From Marchantia polymorpha subsp. ruderalis (Eukaryota > Streptophyta > Marchantiopsida > Marchantiales > Marchantiaceae): 64,000 nucleotides of DNA. Shown here piece by piece: positions 1-11,641 of this stretch (its first letter is position 1; each line of letters starts with the position of its first letter). Both the position numbers and the translations under genes were made by a program. Under the pieces are notes generated by a model. That model was not told where the DNA came from. It worked only from the letters and a program-made list of their open reading frames with translations, and searched no databases. Where the stretch lies: positions 16,472,501 to 16,536,500 of the forward strand of contig AP031352.1 of assembly GCA_037833965.1 (NCBI GenBank), read 5' to 3'.

Positions 1-216
1 TTCATGGATTGGGAGCGAAGATCTGAAAGCGATAAAGAACGACTTGAAGCTGAAACCTCTCTTCTTTTCCTGTTTGCACACGATTCTCACTTCTTGAAAC
101 TCATAATAAAGAACAAGCCTCATGTAGCAGGACAGATGAACTCAAACATTACTGAGTTTCTTAAATTATATTCATCTGGTCTTCAAAGAAGGAACATAAA
201 CATTAATCGTTATTGA
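1..216 (+). CDS. Unrecognised open frame at the window edge, possibly a 3' exon
   Basis: The frame is open from the first base; the first ATG is at 4 and the stop ends at 216, giving 70 residues. The composition looks protein-like: a charged start (DWERRSESDKERLEAE) followed by a hydrophobic stretch (LLFLFAHDSHFLKLII). I do not recognise it. Because it is open to the left edge it may be the end of a longer exon. It converges with the minus-strand gene at 577-1636. Chance remains possible at this length. Confidence 0.25.
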   Translation, partial: FMDWERRSESDKERLEAETSLLFLFAHDSHFLKLIIKNKPHVAGQMNSNITEFLKLYSSGLQRRNININRY

Positions 217-245
217 CAATAATAAGCTTTTTCGTCTGTTGAGAT

Positions 246-515
246 ATGGAAGCATCGTGTATGCAAAGCAAAGATGGTCAAGATATCGGACAGATCTTGT
301 ATGAATATCTTGGACTTTTATACGAAGGAGTTATGCAGCTACTTATGACATTCAATATTCAATCATATATAAAAGAACTGCATACAAAACAGCATGTAGA
401 TTGGCTCTCTCAAATCAATGAAAAAAAATCAACCTGGAATTTTGAAAGTGATACAATTTTAGACAGAAATTCATCATACGCATATTCTCACGAATTCTCG
501 TACTCACTAAGTTGA
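246..515 (+). CDS. Unrecognised 89-residue open frame
   Basis: It starts at a true ATG (MEASCMQSKDGQDIGQ) and lies 30 bases after the stop of the previous frame, in another reading phase. It has a leucine/tyrosine-rich middle (ILYEYLGLLYEGVMQLL) and a polar, serine-rich tail. No domain is recognised. It could be a separate small gene or an exon of the same transcript as the frame at 1-216. The surrounding bases are about 65% AT, so a chance open frame is possible. Confidence 0.25.
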   Translation: MEASCMQSKDGQDIGQILYEYLGLLYEGVMQLLMTFNIQSYIKELHTKQHVDWLSQINEKKSTWNFESDTILDRNSSYAYSHEFSYSLS

Positions 516-576
516 ACAGAGCAGCAAATTAAATATAAGTAGTATGACTTTTTTATATTCTACTCAATCGATATAT

Positions 577-1636
577 TTATTCAGAATTCTCTGTAAGCCA
601 GTCCGATGCACTTACCTTCTCCACTCCAAGAAGAGGCATTGTAGATGTATCCAGATCAGGAGCAGATGCCATGTGCTGTATTTCAAGCAAAAAATTTCAT
701 TGACAGTCATAAGTCTGTAGACTATGCCCTATTATTATCAATGGACAGTAATTGATATCGGTGACATCAACCAAAAAAAGCATCGAAATTCTAAAACATA
801 TTACCCCATATGATGCGTAATAACATGAACAGCCAGCGGGATGCTTAGATCTTGCGCCGGTGGCAATCAGACCTATTTGTGATCGTCTGATTCCATACGT
901 AACAATTTCCTCTTTTTTATTCGTTACGGGAACGACAAGTTTGTGATTTTTCATAACGTTCGGATTCAGTGTTGAGAATCCAGAAACTTGACGCTCTCAT
1001 AATAACCATCATCTATCTTCGCACAATCCAGTAAATAAATCACTCCTTTCATGCACGTGGTGCATATGAAATATTGTGTGACTTCACTTCTTGAAGTTTC
1101 GACGCGGTGAGAATTCAACACAAGCAGACTATGCTTTCTATATGTCTGTAACTCGGGTCCATAAGTTAGTGTAGGCATAGAAGCTAGCAAATCCAAAGCA
1201 TAACAATAATCCAGAAAAACTTACCAATGTATGAGAGATGACCTCCACAAAATGTGAGTCAAGAACAATTTTTAATGGAACAATCCAAGTCAATCCCGTA
1301 TCGCATACACCCGCATGACTTGAACTGATCTGTTCGACAAAAGTAAGGTATTTACATTGTTCTTGGGCATCAGCATCAATTCTGTTTCGAAGACCGCATA
1401 GCTACTCTCACACCGCACCGCAAAACAATGTAACAGAAAAGCCAAATTTATGCATCAATCTAAAAATCTACATCGTTGAAATCCCTCCTAAGAATCGTGC
1501 TAGTAAGCGTATGAAGCACTCACCTCAAGAGTACAAACACAGAATTTCTGTTCAAAATTTCCAAGAAAAGACTCACCTGACAAGGGCACACTAGGGCATC
1601 TCTTAACCAAGATTTCGAAAGAATCCCAAAAGACCT
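577..1636 (-). CDS. Spliced gene of unknown function, 5' end unresolved
   Basis: Exons assembled by hand on the minus strand: 1636-1577 (ends ALVCPCQ, donor gtgagt), 1547-1524 (KFCVCTLE, 24 bases), 1401-1225 (59 codons, LCGLRNRIDADAQ to VEVISHTL, donor gtaagt), an exon starting after a CAG acceptor near 1148 (TYRKHSLLVLNSHR), one ending at 805 (IRRSQIGLIATGARSK to CYYASYG), and 675-616 (HMASAPDLDTS to LLGVEK, donor gtaagt). Every boundary I could place is phase 0 and every fully delimited exon is a multiple of three, which is hard to get by chance. If the last donor is not used, the final exon runs to a TAA ending at 577 (VSASDWLTENSE). The CPCQKFCVC cluster could bind metal. I cannot name the family. 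The join between the TYRKHS and IATGARSK blocks, and the start codon, are unresolved; a TATA-like ATATATAAAC lies at about 1682-1691. Confidence 0.5.
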
Positions 1637-1639
1637 CTC

Positions 1640-4600
1640 ATTCAAGTCGAAGGTGGTAGATGTAGTGAATCAATTGGTAGGTTTATATATGTATCGTTCA
1701 AATCAAATTGTTTCTCATCCGCAGTGTTTTTCACCTGTCATCGCCAGTCAGACATTGGTTCAGTTCTAACAGACGTGTGAGTGTCAGGATCCGTGTCATT
1801 ATGTAAATTCTAAGGTTTGGGGTGTTAATGATAACTCACCTTCTGATTAGTAGATTGGGAAGTGGGCACAATGCTTCTGCACTATCCTCATGAATTATAC
1901 ACTTTGGACCCTCTGCCAAAGTGAAATGCATATTGTAAGGCGTGTGGAAGTGCACACGTGCAAAAATGTCCTTAAGAAAATAAAAATTAAAAATATTTCA
2001 TGTGGCTTGGGGTAATTCATAGGGCTCGGTATATGTATGATTGAATCATTTTATTATTTTATTTGTTGATCTACATTACTTAGTTCTGATCTTATTTTCT
2101 TGATATTATTTGGCTTTGTCACATGAAATTCTACTTAACTTTCCCCAAACAGATTAGATTGTTTAATAAGAACTACGGTAAGAGAATATGGTAGTGATTT
2201 AAAGTGACTTTATATTATCTCGGATCTGTAAACGTACATGATTTGATTTTATACAATCTTGCAAACAGAATATGTTTTGACTCAAAAGTAAAGTGACAAG
2301 ATTAGAACCTAGCGTTTTGTTGCCCATTCGTTTCCATCCTTGTCCGGGTTGATGAGGTTTTGTCATTATTCTTCTTTTTCAACTAACGCAGCGTGGGTTG
2401 TTAAAGAATGAGTATTTCTAACTTCGAAGATATCTAAATACACTTGACTCTGTGTTTTTAGTGATCTACATAGGTAATTATCATCATCATCATCAGATGT
2501 ATATATGGTGTATTAAATTCGAATAATTACCAACTATTATATGACTACATTCGTATGACAGTAGATGAGTCAAAAAATACTGAAGCAATGTGACAGAGTA
2601 TATTCAATATTCTAGAATCAAAAAGATTATTTATAATTCTCTTAGATACTTACAAGTCTAAATTTCATTAAGAACAGAGATACATCTAAATTATAAGAAC
2701 AGCACTACTTCATATAAATTATTCTATGGTTGTAGAAAGTGTAAAAAACATTCCATTGAGTGTTTTTTTTCACTTACTAGCGCTAAAAATAAGTCACCTT
2801 TAAGTCTTATGTATGGTTGCATGCATGTACAAAATTTCAATCAATTTTCTCAGTTGTCTTATCCTTCTGGAATTTTGGAGATGACCAGTATTTGAACTTT
2901 ATACATGACTTTATCAGGAATTATTTCTTTGATCTCATTTTGAGTTACTATCTTCTTTTAGTAAGATCAACGTAGCTATGTTTTGAAAAAATTTTATATA
3001 TTTTAAATTAAATTTTATATTTTACTCTGAAACAGTACTTAAGTAATTTTTTTAAATCACTAGAGACATAAGACATTTTGAAAAAGGAAGGTAAAAAATT
3101 GAAAACTTTCTCATGGTCAATGAAGTTTATTGACAAGCCTTAGAAAAGGATTCTGTGAGAGCTAAGGGAAAAAAAATGACTGACTGAACATGGATGAAGA
3201 TTACATGTTTGCTGCATAATGCTTATCTTCTCAAAGAGTTTGTGCAAAAGCACTTTTTTCAAGAGCTCATAATAAAATCCAAAGCTCAGCCGAGCCACTA
3301 GCTAATCATATTAGTGAAGAAAGATGATGGTGCACATCATTTTAGCACATTTAGATGTTGAACCTATGCAAATGATCCTGAAAAGATATGTCATTCTGAA
3401 AATAAAAGAAAGAGGCGTTTTAATTTTGTACTAACCCAGTTCTGAATATATGAACCAGATAAAGATACAACTCATAAATAGCTATGCAATCAATTTTCAT
3501 TATTCATTAATAATGTTACTAGTTGAATTTAAACAGAAAAGGTGGTCAGATAACATAGAATCATTTTTATAATCAACTACATCAAAATTGGAAAAGGCAG
3601 ATCACGCATTTCAAGATACTTTAGACTTAAAGATCTTATAACGTCATATACATACAAGGGAGTGCATGTTTAAAATCAAATTACTCTAATTGCAAATGGT
3701 GTGCAACAACTTGGCGGTGACTTCAAAGACTTTTCAATGAGTGTATAGCGAAAAATTCATGCTTAAGATGTTATATACGTGATAAGAAAATAGACGAAAC
3801 TCCAAACATTCAGCTAGCCATAACTTTAGAGCAAGCAAAAACTGAAAAGGAGGCCATAATAGAGATTTCGAAGATCTCATAAAGAATAAAGCTTGGGTGA
3901 TTTGTGTTTTAATATATATTTGAAAAAAGTAGGTTGCAGGTAGGCTCACAAACTGAAGCTAAAAATTCGATGGCTCCATTGATAATATGAAGTTCTGCTC
4001 TGTGACCCAAGATAACTCTCAAAAACAAGGTAGCCAAGTCAAATTGATTAAAGTGGCTAGTGTTATTATTCTTGCTTTGGCTTATAGTTTCATAATATGG
4101 ATGTGAACACAAAATGTTATAGAAGAATTTTTTCGCAAAGAATAGACAAAATAATTTATGGACTTCTGGTTTTAGATTGAGACATATGCTTTCTAAGAAT
4201 TCATCTATATCTCTTCCATGAATATTCACGTGGCTGAAACGAAAATCTGAATAAGGCATTACAGGCTGTTCGCCTTAGAACATATGATAGTTTCACATTC
4301 CTTCGTATGGCTACTCTTGTATCAATACTTAAATTGGCAATGGTCTAGTACTCAACTATAGCTCAGATGTAAATAATTCAAGCCAGTTTCAGAGATAGAC
4401 AGAATAGTCCAAAAAAATCTAATTACATTTTCCTAAATTAGCAAATACATTTTCAAAACATCCAATACAAAGGACTCAAGTGCTATATCTACACCAATAG
4501 AATAACTCCTGTTATTCAAATTTAATCATGGATTATACTTGAAGACGAAGTATAAGCTGCAGTATCGACTCATTGTTGGAAGTATAAGGTTCTTAATAAC

Positions 4601-4890
4601 AACTTCGAGGTCATAGTTTGCTTATCTTGTTTTCGATATCAATGAAAACTTTGTTCTTGAAAAAAACTATTCGGTGTTTAAAGCAAATCATATATTTGCA
4701 AATTCGCGAATTCAGGCGAATACGATAGTAGCTTCCTCAACTTTGATAGTCACTATGTCACAGATGATCAGGCATGCTTATATTAGGCAGTAGCCTTAAT
4801 TACCCAAATTAACCTGATTTAGGCTCATCGGGAAGATTAATTTAGGCTAGCGTCTCAACTTGAATGGATTACAAGTATGTTGGATGATTT
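1640..4890. other. AT-rich intergenic stretch, no supported gene
   Basis: Mostly 65-70% AT with short frames only. No tRNA, transposon domain or spliced gene was recognised. Short minus-strand frames near 3.7-4.3 kb look like chance. Confidence 0.5.
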
Positions 4891-5051
4891 TCCTTGCATC
4901 TACTTTCAAGATCTCCAGATTACACATTCAACTCAACTCTGGAGGTCTTCGTACCAAAATGGGGACTGTATTCGAAATTAAAATTGTTACTGGCGCATAA
5001 GTTTAAGCTACAATTGTACCTTAAACTTAAGATAGAAGATGAAGCTAAACT

Positions 5052-5299
5052 TGCTTATTTTACATATTCATCAATCAGATAAACGTAATTGGAAATGCAT
5101 CATTCTGATTGGGCAAGAGAAGTGTCATGCCGTTGCTTATTTTCCATATTCATCAATCAGATAAACGTAAGTGGAAATGCATCATTCTGATTGGGCAAGA
5201 GAAGTGTCATGCCGTTGCTTATTCTCCATATTCATCAATCAGATAAACGTAAGTGAAAATGCAATATTCTGATTGGGCAAGAGAAGTGTCATGCCGTTA
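5052..5299. repeat. 82-bp tandem repeat, three copies
   Basis: The block containing CATATTCATCAATCAGATAA begins at 5063, 5145 and 5227, an exact 82-base spacing. Copies 1 and 2 differ at only a few positions (for example aattgg against aagtgg). Copy 3 has a few more changes. Each unit also holds GATTGGGCAAGAGAAGTGTC. The array stops abruptly at about 5299. It is a short, recent minisatellite-like duplication with no coding pattern. Confidence 0.9.
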
Positions 5300-6719
5300 C
5301 TATATGATGAGCGTGGAGGATGAGCCAAGAGGTCTTAAACTTGAAGTGGACAACTGGGTCTGAAAAGGCCGACACAGAGAGAGAGAGATGTGACAATTGG
5401 GTTTGGATGAATAATGATGGAGACATCAGAAAAATGCTCGAGCTCATTAGGTGAGTTGTACCTACTTGCCGTGTCCTAGGACCATGTCCAAGTCCCCATC
5501 TCGATGTTATAACCGAACTTTTTCTGGTGGAGTCGAACGTGTTCGTTACGTCTGACCTACTTGACAACACCTTCTTTCTATGAACGTTCATGGCGTTTGA
5601 GGGCCTAACGCGGATGTATATGTATATTGAGGTAATACACCCATCTTATTATACCATTGTATTATACAGCACTCCCAAACCATACCTTGTATAATTTTTA
5701 TATTCAAAGTCCCTAGTGGAGTCCTTAGGAGTCCGCACAAGTGTAAGATTTCAGATTTTTTCATAGACTCTACTGGAAATGGGGAAGCCAAAAGATGTTA
5801 TTTGTAGGAAGTTTGATATTGGATATCAATCTGAACTTGAAGAATACCCCGTCCACGATGGTGATGGTAGCAATGATAAATTTGATCACGTTGACATTTC
5901 CAAGGGAGTTGAAAGCATAAGGAAGATATCTTCTAGGCCCAATAAGTGATAGACGAGGATAACATATACGAATGATAACATAACAAATGAGGGGGACCTC
6001 TGAGTATCATATGAGGGGGACATCTGAGTGTTGTGTTATACATTTGATATTATACTGTATTATACTACGCAGTCCACGAGGAATCCAGTAAAACAGACCC
6101 ATATGCATGCGTTGATTTAGCCGCAAAAACGGGGTGGCCATTTAGGTAATTTAGGCATGCCTAAATTACGCAGGCTTGCACATAATACATTTTGGACAAG
6201 AGTCGAACTACATAAGAGACCTCCCTTTATCGAACACAGCGAGAGGAGATCATGAACAGCAAATGTACATATAAAGGTGTGGTATTAGCCAAAAACTGTA
6301 GATAGGGGATGTTAACATCCTCTATTGGCTTCAGTTTTGGCATAGGTGTAATGTTTGTTTTAGAATGACCACAGCGTGTCGTAGCAGGGGATTTAATTGA
6401 GTCAAATTTAAAACAAAAGCAACCAAATTTAGAGGTTTTCAATTACTTCAACTTGCTCAACATAACAGCTTTCTGTTTTTTATGTTCGACTCGGGGTTCT
6501 TGTTCCACATAAAGGTTCACTGTTCAGTTACCATCACAAAGCTGCAGTAAACTGTTTGTCAGTATACGGAAAATGGAGTTTTGTACTCTTGGGAATATGG
6601 TGATAATTATCTGTTTTCCAAGCTTACAGAGTTCCTTACTCTCTCATTGTGATAGATAATTCTGTCCAAATATTTTGTAGATGCTGCGTAGCGTTTGCCC
6701 CTAACATCAGATAGTGGTA
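5300..6719. other. Intergenic stretch, no supported gene
   Basis: Contains a 24-base-spaced duplication of ATGAGGGGGAC(C/A)TCTGAGT at 5987 and 6011, and a perfect palindrome listed separately. Minus-strand frames at 5289-5791 have no recognisable content. Confidence 0.45.
6146..6169. repeat. Perfect 24-bp palindrome
   Basis: The half-site GTAATTTAGGCA is followed at once by its exact reverse complement, with no spacer. It lies in an intergenic stretch. It could be a transposon end remnant or a dimeric protein-binding site; the sequence alone does not decide. Confidence 0.85.
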
Positions 6720-7300
6720 CATGGTAATAAATAGATCAAGACTGTGGGATCCAAACGGTCAAAAGCTGAAAAACACATTACAAGCGCAAAATTACAAACA
6801 AGAGAAAAGACCCTAAAGATCAATCCCTAGCTAGTGCCAAGAGCACTAGAAAGATAACTAATGTCCCTAATATAACAACCTAAATCAAAAGAAACTGACC
6901 GTAATAAAGAATAGAAATTCTTCACATGCATATTATGAGCAAGTCTAACTTCTTTGTATCTACGACAAGTAACAAAAATATGCTCTTCATCTTCAACATA
7001 CCCACCGTCACATAATCTAGGAATATGTTCATTCTTATCAATATAAACCAACGCACTTCTTCAATTTCAAGCCTAGGAGATCCAATTCTGTGCCGAGCGA
7101 TAATATGACGTAAGGACTTAGAGATCCCTGCAAAGTAGGGTTTAGGAGTTTAGAGTAGGACCCAGAGTTCTTCACAAGTACACGTGGTGTTATTTTGTGA
7201 CATCTAAAATAATGAAGGCAGTATTCAATTATAAGATTTTTTTCACCAGTCCAATCCACTTTTGGGTTTGTGTAGAAGTATGGACTTTTTCTCACACTTT
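6720..7300 (-). mobile_element. LINE relic: 3' end of the reverse-transcriptase ORF
   Basis: On the minus strand, frames read RIGSPRLEIEEVRW and then, after a frameshift, PRLCDGGYVEDEEHIFVTC. This is the C-terminal zinc-knuckle region typical of LINE ORF2 (RLC..C...EDEEH...TC). A downstream block, VKNFYSLL, VSFDL, recurs in the LINE relic at 37.9-40 kb. The shared 3' tail ends in GATCTATTTATTA at about 6720-6740. It is 5'-truncated and frameshifted, so inactive. Confidence 0.75.
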
Positions 7301-8211
7301 AGGTACAACGTTATCAAATCAATTATCATAAATTAAATAAGTCGTATATATCAATAGTAATATTTAATATGTATTCTTTATAAAAATAATATATTTACAA
7401 TAATATATATCATTGTTCATTATAAATATTCTGAAAACTAAATTTCATAACATGTTGTATAATTGCAATCTCAGTGTAATCTATGCACACCGTCACCAAA
7501 TGTGGATACTCCTGCAGAACTGACAAATCATAAAGTCATGACAAGTTATTGACCAAGATTGGAAACAAGAAAGGTCAAGCTACACATTGAAGTGATAGCA
7601 TAAAAGTTGCCTACCAACTTTTTCTTTCCATATATTTTACTGGTCACGAGATCTGATCGCTTTGCGTGCAAGTCTAATAACACGTATCTGTTCATGAATG
7701 GTCCGAGTAAACTTTCTGGAAGAGTGCAAGGTACCTACTCAACCACAGTTCCTCGCTTTAGTGAAGTTGATGTTTATCGACCGCGTGAAAAGCTGCATCA
7801 TTTTCATTATAAGAACGTGTACATCTTCTAGCGATGTTCAGAAGTGAGTGTGCATGACATCCATCGTTAAGATACAGTCCAACGAGAGTTGAGTCACACA
7901 AGTACAAGAAGAGAGATTATAGAGCTTCCAAGAACCTTGTTGCATCAATCAAGGTAACAAACGACCTTGATACTTTGCTCGGGCACGCCCTGTAAGGATT
8001 TTGCAGAATCTGAAGCCTTCTTCAACAACGCATAGGTGCTTGAGGTGGCGCGAAGGAGGACACTTGTCCACGCGATCCGACTGGCAGTGGAGACGGGTGC
8101 GGTGAAGTGTTTCGGCTCAACAACTCGGTGGATGAGGAATCTCTCAACAGATTCTCTGTTGCATGATAATCTGAAGAACAAAGGAGGATATTCATTTTGG
8201 AAGGACAGAAA
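7301..8211. other. Spacer and presumed 5' leader of the 8.2-kb gene
   Basis: 7.30-7.45 kb is very AT-rich. From about 7.6 kb the composition becomes more balanced, as expected for a promoter and 5' leader. Frames here on both strands (for example plus 8036-8245, minus 7945-8358) end or shift before the main gene and carry no domain. Confidence 0.35.
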
Positions 8212-9948
8212 ATGGGTCGAAATCAAAGCTGGACGAAAGTTGTAACGTGGTCCACTCTGCATGAGTATCCATATTCCATGCTGGCCTTGACGGCATACTT
8301 GTACTACATCATGATATTTTTCAATCCTCTGAAGTTCGTCATGAACATGCTGCTGCATAGACTTCCCTCACTAATACTGGACGTGTCACCTTTAGTCATG
8401 GTCATGCTGTTCTTCATCGCGACTGGATCTAACAATCCAAGTGCAAGTGCATCAAGCTTGAACTCTAGATGCACAGTGATTTCTCCCACAATCAACTCAA
8501 GCAAAAGGGAAAATTCTATCCACAGAGAAAGTTCATTGACCAGAAGTTCTTATCCTAGGTCCTGGCCAAGTTGGGATTGGTTGCAGCCTTATGATCCAGA
8601 TTTGTTCTTACGACCTGAGAAAAAGATGGGGAGCAAAGCGGGAGACACCGATTGGAAAAATCCAAGTGGAAGGTCAGCAGAGCCAAGGGTCCAAGAATCA
8701 AGTTCAGCCATGGATAGAAGCAATTCTGTTGTAGCATGTACATGTGAAGGGTGTACATACAGTAGGAGATCAGAAGGTCAAGCACCTTTGGATGAACCAG
8801 CTCAGCAGCCGACTCCTCGGTCAGATCCAATTTTTCGGGTTCAGAGAAGCTCAGGAGAAAAGAAATTATCCAAGGAGAGTCGTGATTATGAGAAAGTCAT
8901 TGATCCAGTTCAGCAAGCTTTGGAGGGACGTACCTCATTGGCGATCAAGAAAAGCCATGGTGCAACGAGTGCCATTGCGGGCGGAGATGAGAAAGTTACC
9001 GCTACCGAATTCGAGATTCAAGTTACTGCAGCTGAAATGGGTGAGCATCAAAGCACCAGATCAAAATCTGCTGGTCCAGTCCATGCTGATCCATGTGAAC
9101 GACTTGCTAATACGATTAGGGCTGGTGGCTACTTCAACGCTCTTCCAGACCCACAGCCAGTCTCTCAAGCCAGCCCAGAGGTCTCGGCAGCAGATCCCGG
9201 TCAGTATAAAAATGGCAAGATCAATGAAGTGGAGGATCCACCAGATGTTATTACTTCTCATTCTCAGCTTTTCTCTGTTGGGAGCTTGAATGACTGGAGC
9301 CAGCTTCACTGCGGTCAAGACGAGATATCTGACGATAACGTCGGAGATCAGCGAGGAGAAGAAAGCGAAATTGTTTTTCCGATAACATTGGAAGCCATCA
9401 ACCGTCCGTCTCCACACACTGAAGTGAACCAAGATCGTGTAAGTGTTCCCTCAACTTCTAAAAACTTCATTGGATTGAAGGCAGTCCCATGTACTGCTGC
9501 AGCAGAACCACTGCCCGTGATCAAAGATCCAGGTTTTTTTAGCGAGCTCGGATCACTTCCTCTGGAGAAGGTTTCGCAGCTCTACTCATTCAAACACATG
9601 ACTCTGGATGAGAAGAATGAGGAAAAGGCCTATTGGGTGGAGAAGTGGAGAAGATGTGGAGAAGTGGAGTCAAGGCACAAAGCCCCACCAGACAAAAATC
9701 TGTTTCAGGGCCTTACCTTATCAGCTTCTTTTCGCCATGCCTCAGTCGACAATGACACCTACAAGCCCAGCGCTCCTCCCTTCGATCCCCTTCTCTTCTA
9801 TGACAATTTTATCAAGGATCGAGGGTTTGCAAATCCTTCTGTGTTTTTCAAGACATACAAACCTTTCGTCACTGATGAAGGGAATGTCTTTCTCTTCAAT
9901 TTCCAAGAGCCAGAGAGTTCCTTGCTCCACCTTTGTGGAAGGTATTGA
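8212..9948 (+). CDS. 578-residue plant protein with two N-terminal membrane segments
   Basis: A single open frame of 578 codons. I chose the ATG at 8212 (context gaaaATGGG); the frame is open for a few codons upstream without another ATG. Residues about 20-42 (SMLALTAYLYYIMIFF) and 51-72 (LPSLILDVSPLVMVMLFFIA) look like membrane helices joined by a short loop. Residues about 75-430 are polar, Ser/Glu/Pro-rich and probably disordered. The C-terminus from about 440 is denser, with KHMTLDEKNEEKAYWVEKW, FRHASVDNDTYKPSAPPFDP and FFKTYKPFVTDEG. The layout (N-terminal membrane hairpin, long acidic linker, C-terminal block ending near an FKPYFV-like motif) reminds me of plant membrane proteins of unknown function such as those around Arabidopsis At2g29620; that is memory, not a search. 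A frame this long is very unlikely by chance, and no intron is needed. Confidence 0.8.
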   Translation: MGRNQSWTKVVTWSTLHEYPYSMLALTAYLYYIMIFFNPLKFVMNMLLHRLPSLILDVSPLVMVMLFFIATGSNNPSASASSLNSRCTVISPTINSSKRENSIHRESSLTRSSYPRSWPSWDWLQPYDPDLFLRPEKKMGSKAGDTDWKNPSGRSAEPRVQESSSAMDRSNSVVACTCEGCTYSRRSEGQAPLDEPAQQPTPRSDPIFRVQRSSGEKKLSKESRDYEKVIDPVQQALEGRTSLAIKKSHGATSAIAGGDEKVTATEFEIQVTAAEMGEHQSTRSKSAGPVHADPCERLANTIRAGGYFNALPDPQPVSQASPEVSAADPGQYKNGKINEVEDPPDVITSHSQLFSVGSLNDWSQLHCGQDEISDDNVGDQRGEESEIVFPITLEAINRPSPHTEVNQDRVSVPSTSKNFIGLKAVPCTAAAEPLPVIKDPGFFSELGSLPLEKVSQLYSFKHMTLDEKNEEKAYWVEKWRRCGEVESRHKAPPDKNLFQGLTLSASFRHASVDNDTYKPSAPPFDPLLFYDNFIKDRGFANPSVFFKTYKPFVTDEGNVFLFNFQEPESSLLHLCGRY

Positions 9949-11272
9949 TATCCCTGAGTGACTTATGTTCGCAGTCCTTACAGGAAAAATTATTTATTGA
10001 CAAGTGGACTTTGAGTCAAGTATCAACGACCATTTGGTTGCTTCTTGGTGATACATATGTCACGTTGGTTCGATTTACCCCCATCAGTTATCTGCAAATG
10101 AGTAGATTCTGACAGAGAGTTGAAGCTCAATCCATCTCCTATTATCCCTTGTATTGCTAGAGTGGTTGTGTGGTCTGTTCATGCAGTTTCATGATCAGAG
10201 AGATCCGGACCTTTAATTGGCTTGAAGTAAAGGTTAAGTTGTCGTTAATGCAACGACATTTGACACTGTGGTTACCGTTGCCTTGAGACGACCAACTAAA
10301 GGAGCCTCAAACTTGAGCCTCACTACGAAGGTCCACAACGATAGTACAGAACACGAGGGACAGATAATCCTTCCATCGTGCATGGAGTGCAGGACGTGAT
10401 GTCGATCACTCAAAAGTCGAAAGGTTTTGACTTCCCGATGATCAGGGTGGAGTGGTTTATACATGATCATAACTAAAAATACAATATAGTAGGCACCGTT
10501 CTAGCATTGTGTAGGACTGTAGACTCACCTCTAGTAGTGGTGGGATGCTTATCTGACACTATTCTAATACCTTCAAGATTATAGATGACCATCGTGAGGT
10601 GATTACTTGGTCTCATCTTTTCATCTTTGGGTCCCACGGGCTTTACCATTTACCATTTTACCATTTTGATGTACAGTTTGTATTTGATTATAACTAATAA
10701 AATATGAATAAATTTTCTAAAGTATAGATAGACTACCCTCTCAAAAGAAATCGATCACATTGGACTTAAAGTCATTCGTATGTTACTACTGATGTTTGAA
10801 TCTTATGTTTTCATGTATCATTGAGTCCTTTCTAATTTTATATAATAGTGAATGATGCATTGGATGATCCAGCATGATAAATTTTGTTGTGTCAGTTCTG
10901 TTGATCTAAATAATTTGAACTGTTCATATGTTGTAAGATAACTGTTTTAATTTTTATACTATTTAGGCAAAAGCAATAATTATCCATAATTTTTCTGTTT
11001 GTATATTTTGTATATCTACTTTGTCATCTATATTTTACCACTAAATTAAATTACAGTCAATATTCTGCTCATATTCTAACTTCATCGAAGAATAAGGAAG
11101 CAGCTGATGTCTAGCCTTATCACTAATCGTTTTTAATAAAATGCATATGATAAAGTTAAGATGGAATTGTTTAGTGCACATAAGTAAAAAGAATTGGCAA
11201 ATAACTTATATTTTCTAAGAGAAACAAAATTATAACAAAATCATGTACGAAAATCATCAAAATCACATCTCA
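9949..11272. other. 3' flank and AT-rich spacer, no further gene
   Basis: The first 700 bases are of mixed composition and probably include the 3' untranslated region of the 8.2-kb gene. AATAAA-like signals occur near 10695-10710. Beyond that the DNA is AT-rich without recognisable features. Confidence 0.4.
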
Positions 11273-11641
11273 AAAATCACACAGCGATGTACATGAAGTT
11301 ATGTCCACGGCCGAAATAAAAGCTTCACTGAAGTGAGAATGTTACATCAAGCCTTCATAGCTCAGCTGCCCATTATCTCTCCTCGCATGTATACATGTGA
11401 GACTAAACTGAAACATGTTCATCATAGGCTTAAGCATCTCAAACCCTACCTAGAGGCCAAGCCTAACTACGATTAACAAGACGCAGATTAACCTTAAAAA
11501 CTCCTCCTTAATCCAAGTTTTGGAGGAGGCAGTTTCTATAATCCATATATGGTTTCGGCGGAAAATTCTAGAAAGTAAAACCAAACCATAACTTTTTCTC
11601 TATGAATAAGGATTAACTAGAACTAAGCGTAGCTGACAACA
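11273..11641 (-). repeat. copia LTR (3' LTR of the minus-strand relic)
   Basis: Begins TGTTGTCAGCTACG on the minus strand and contains a CATATATGGA TATA-like element. It is clearly homologous, in inverted orientation, to 13517-13900: shared blocks include CTTGTTAAT, GGCCTCTA, TAGGGTTTG, CTCACATGTA and CGGCCGTGGAC. The outer boundary near 11273 is approximate. Confidence 0.75.

Noticed and set aside
5052-5299. Regular repeats considered as a CRISPR array
   Set aside because: Only three directly abutting 82-base units without unique spacers, in a plant-type genome.
8744-9289. 181-codon plus-strand frame in another phase of the 8.2-kb gene
   Set aside because: Lacks a true start in context and overlaps the larger frame entirely; its composition follows from the main frame.
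7945-9432. Minus-strand frames of 66-137 codons over the 8.2-kb gene
   Set aside because: Antisense to, or upstream of, a 578-codon frame with clear protein features; no domain of their own.
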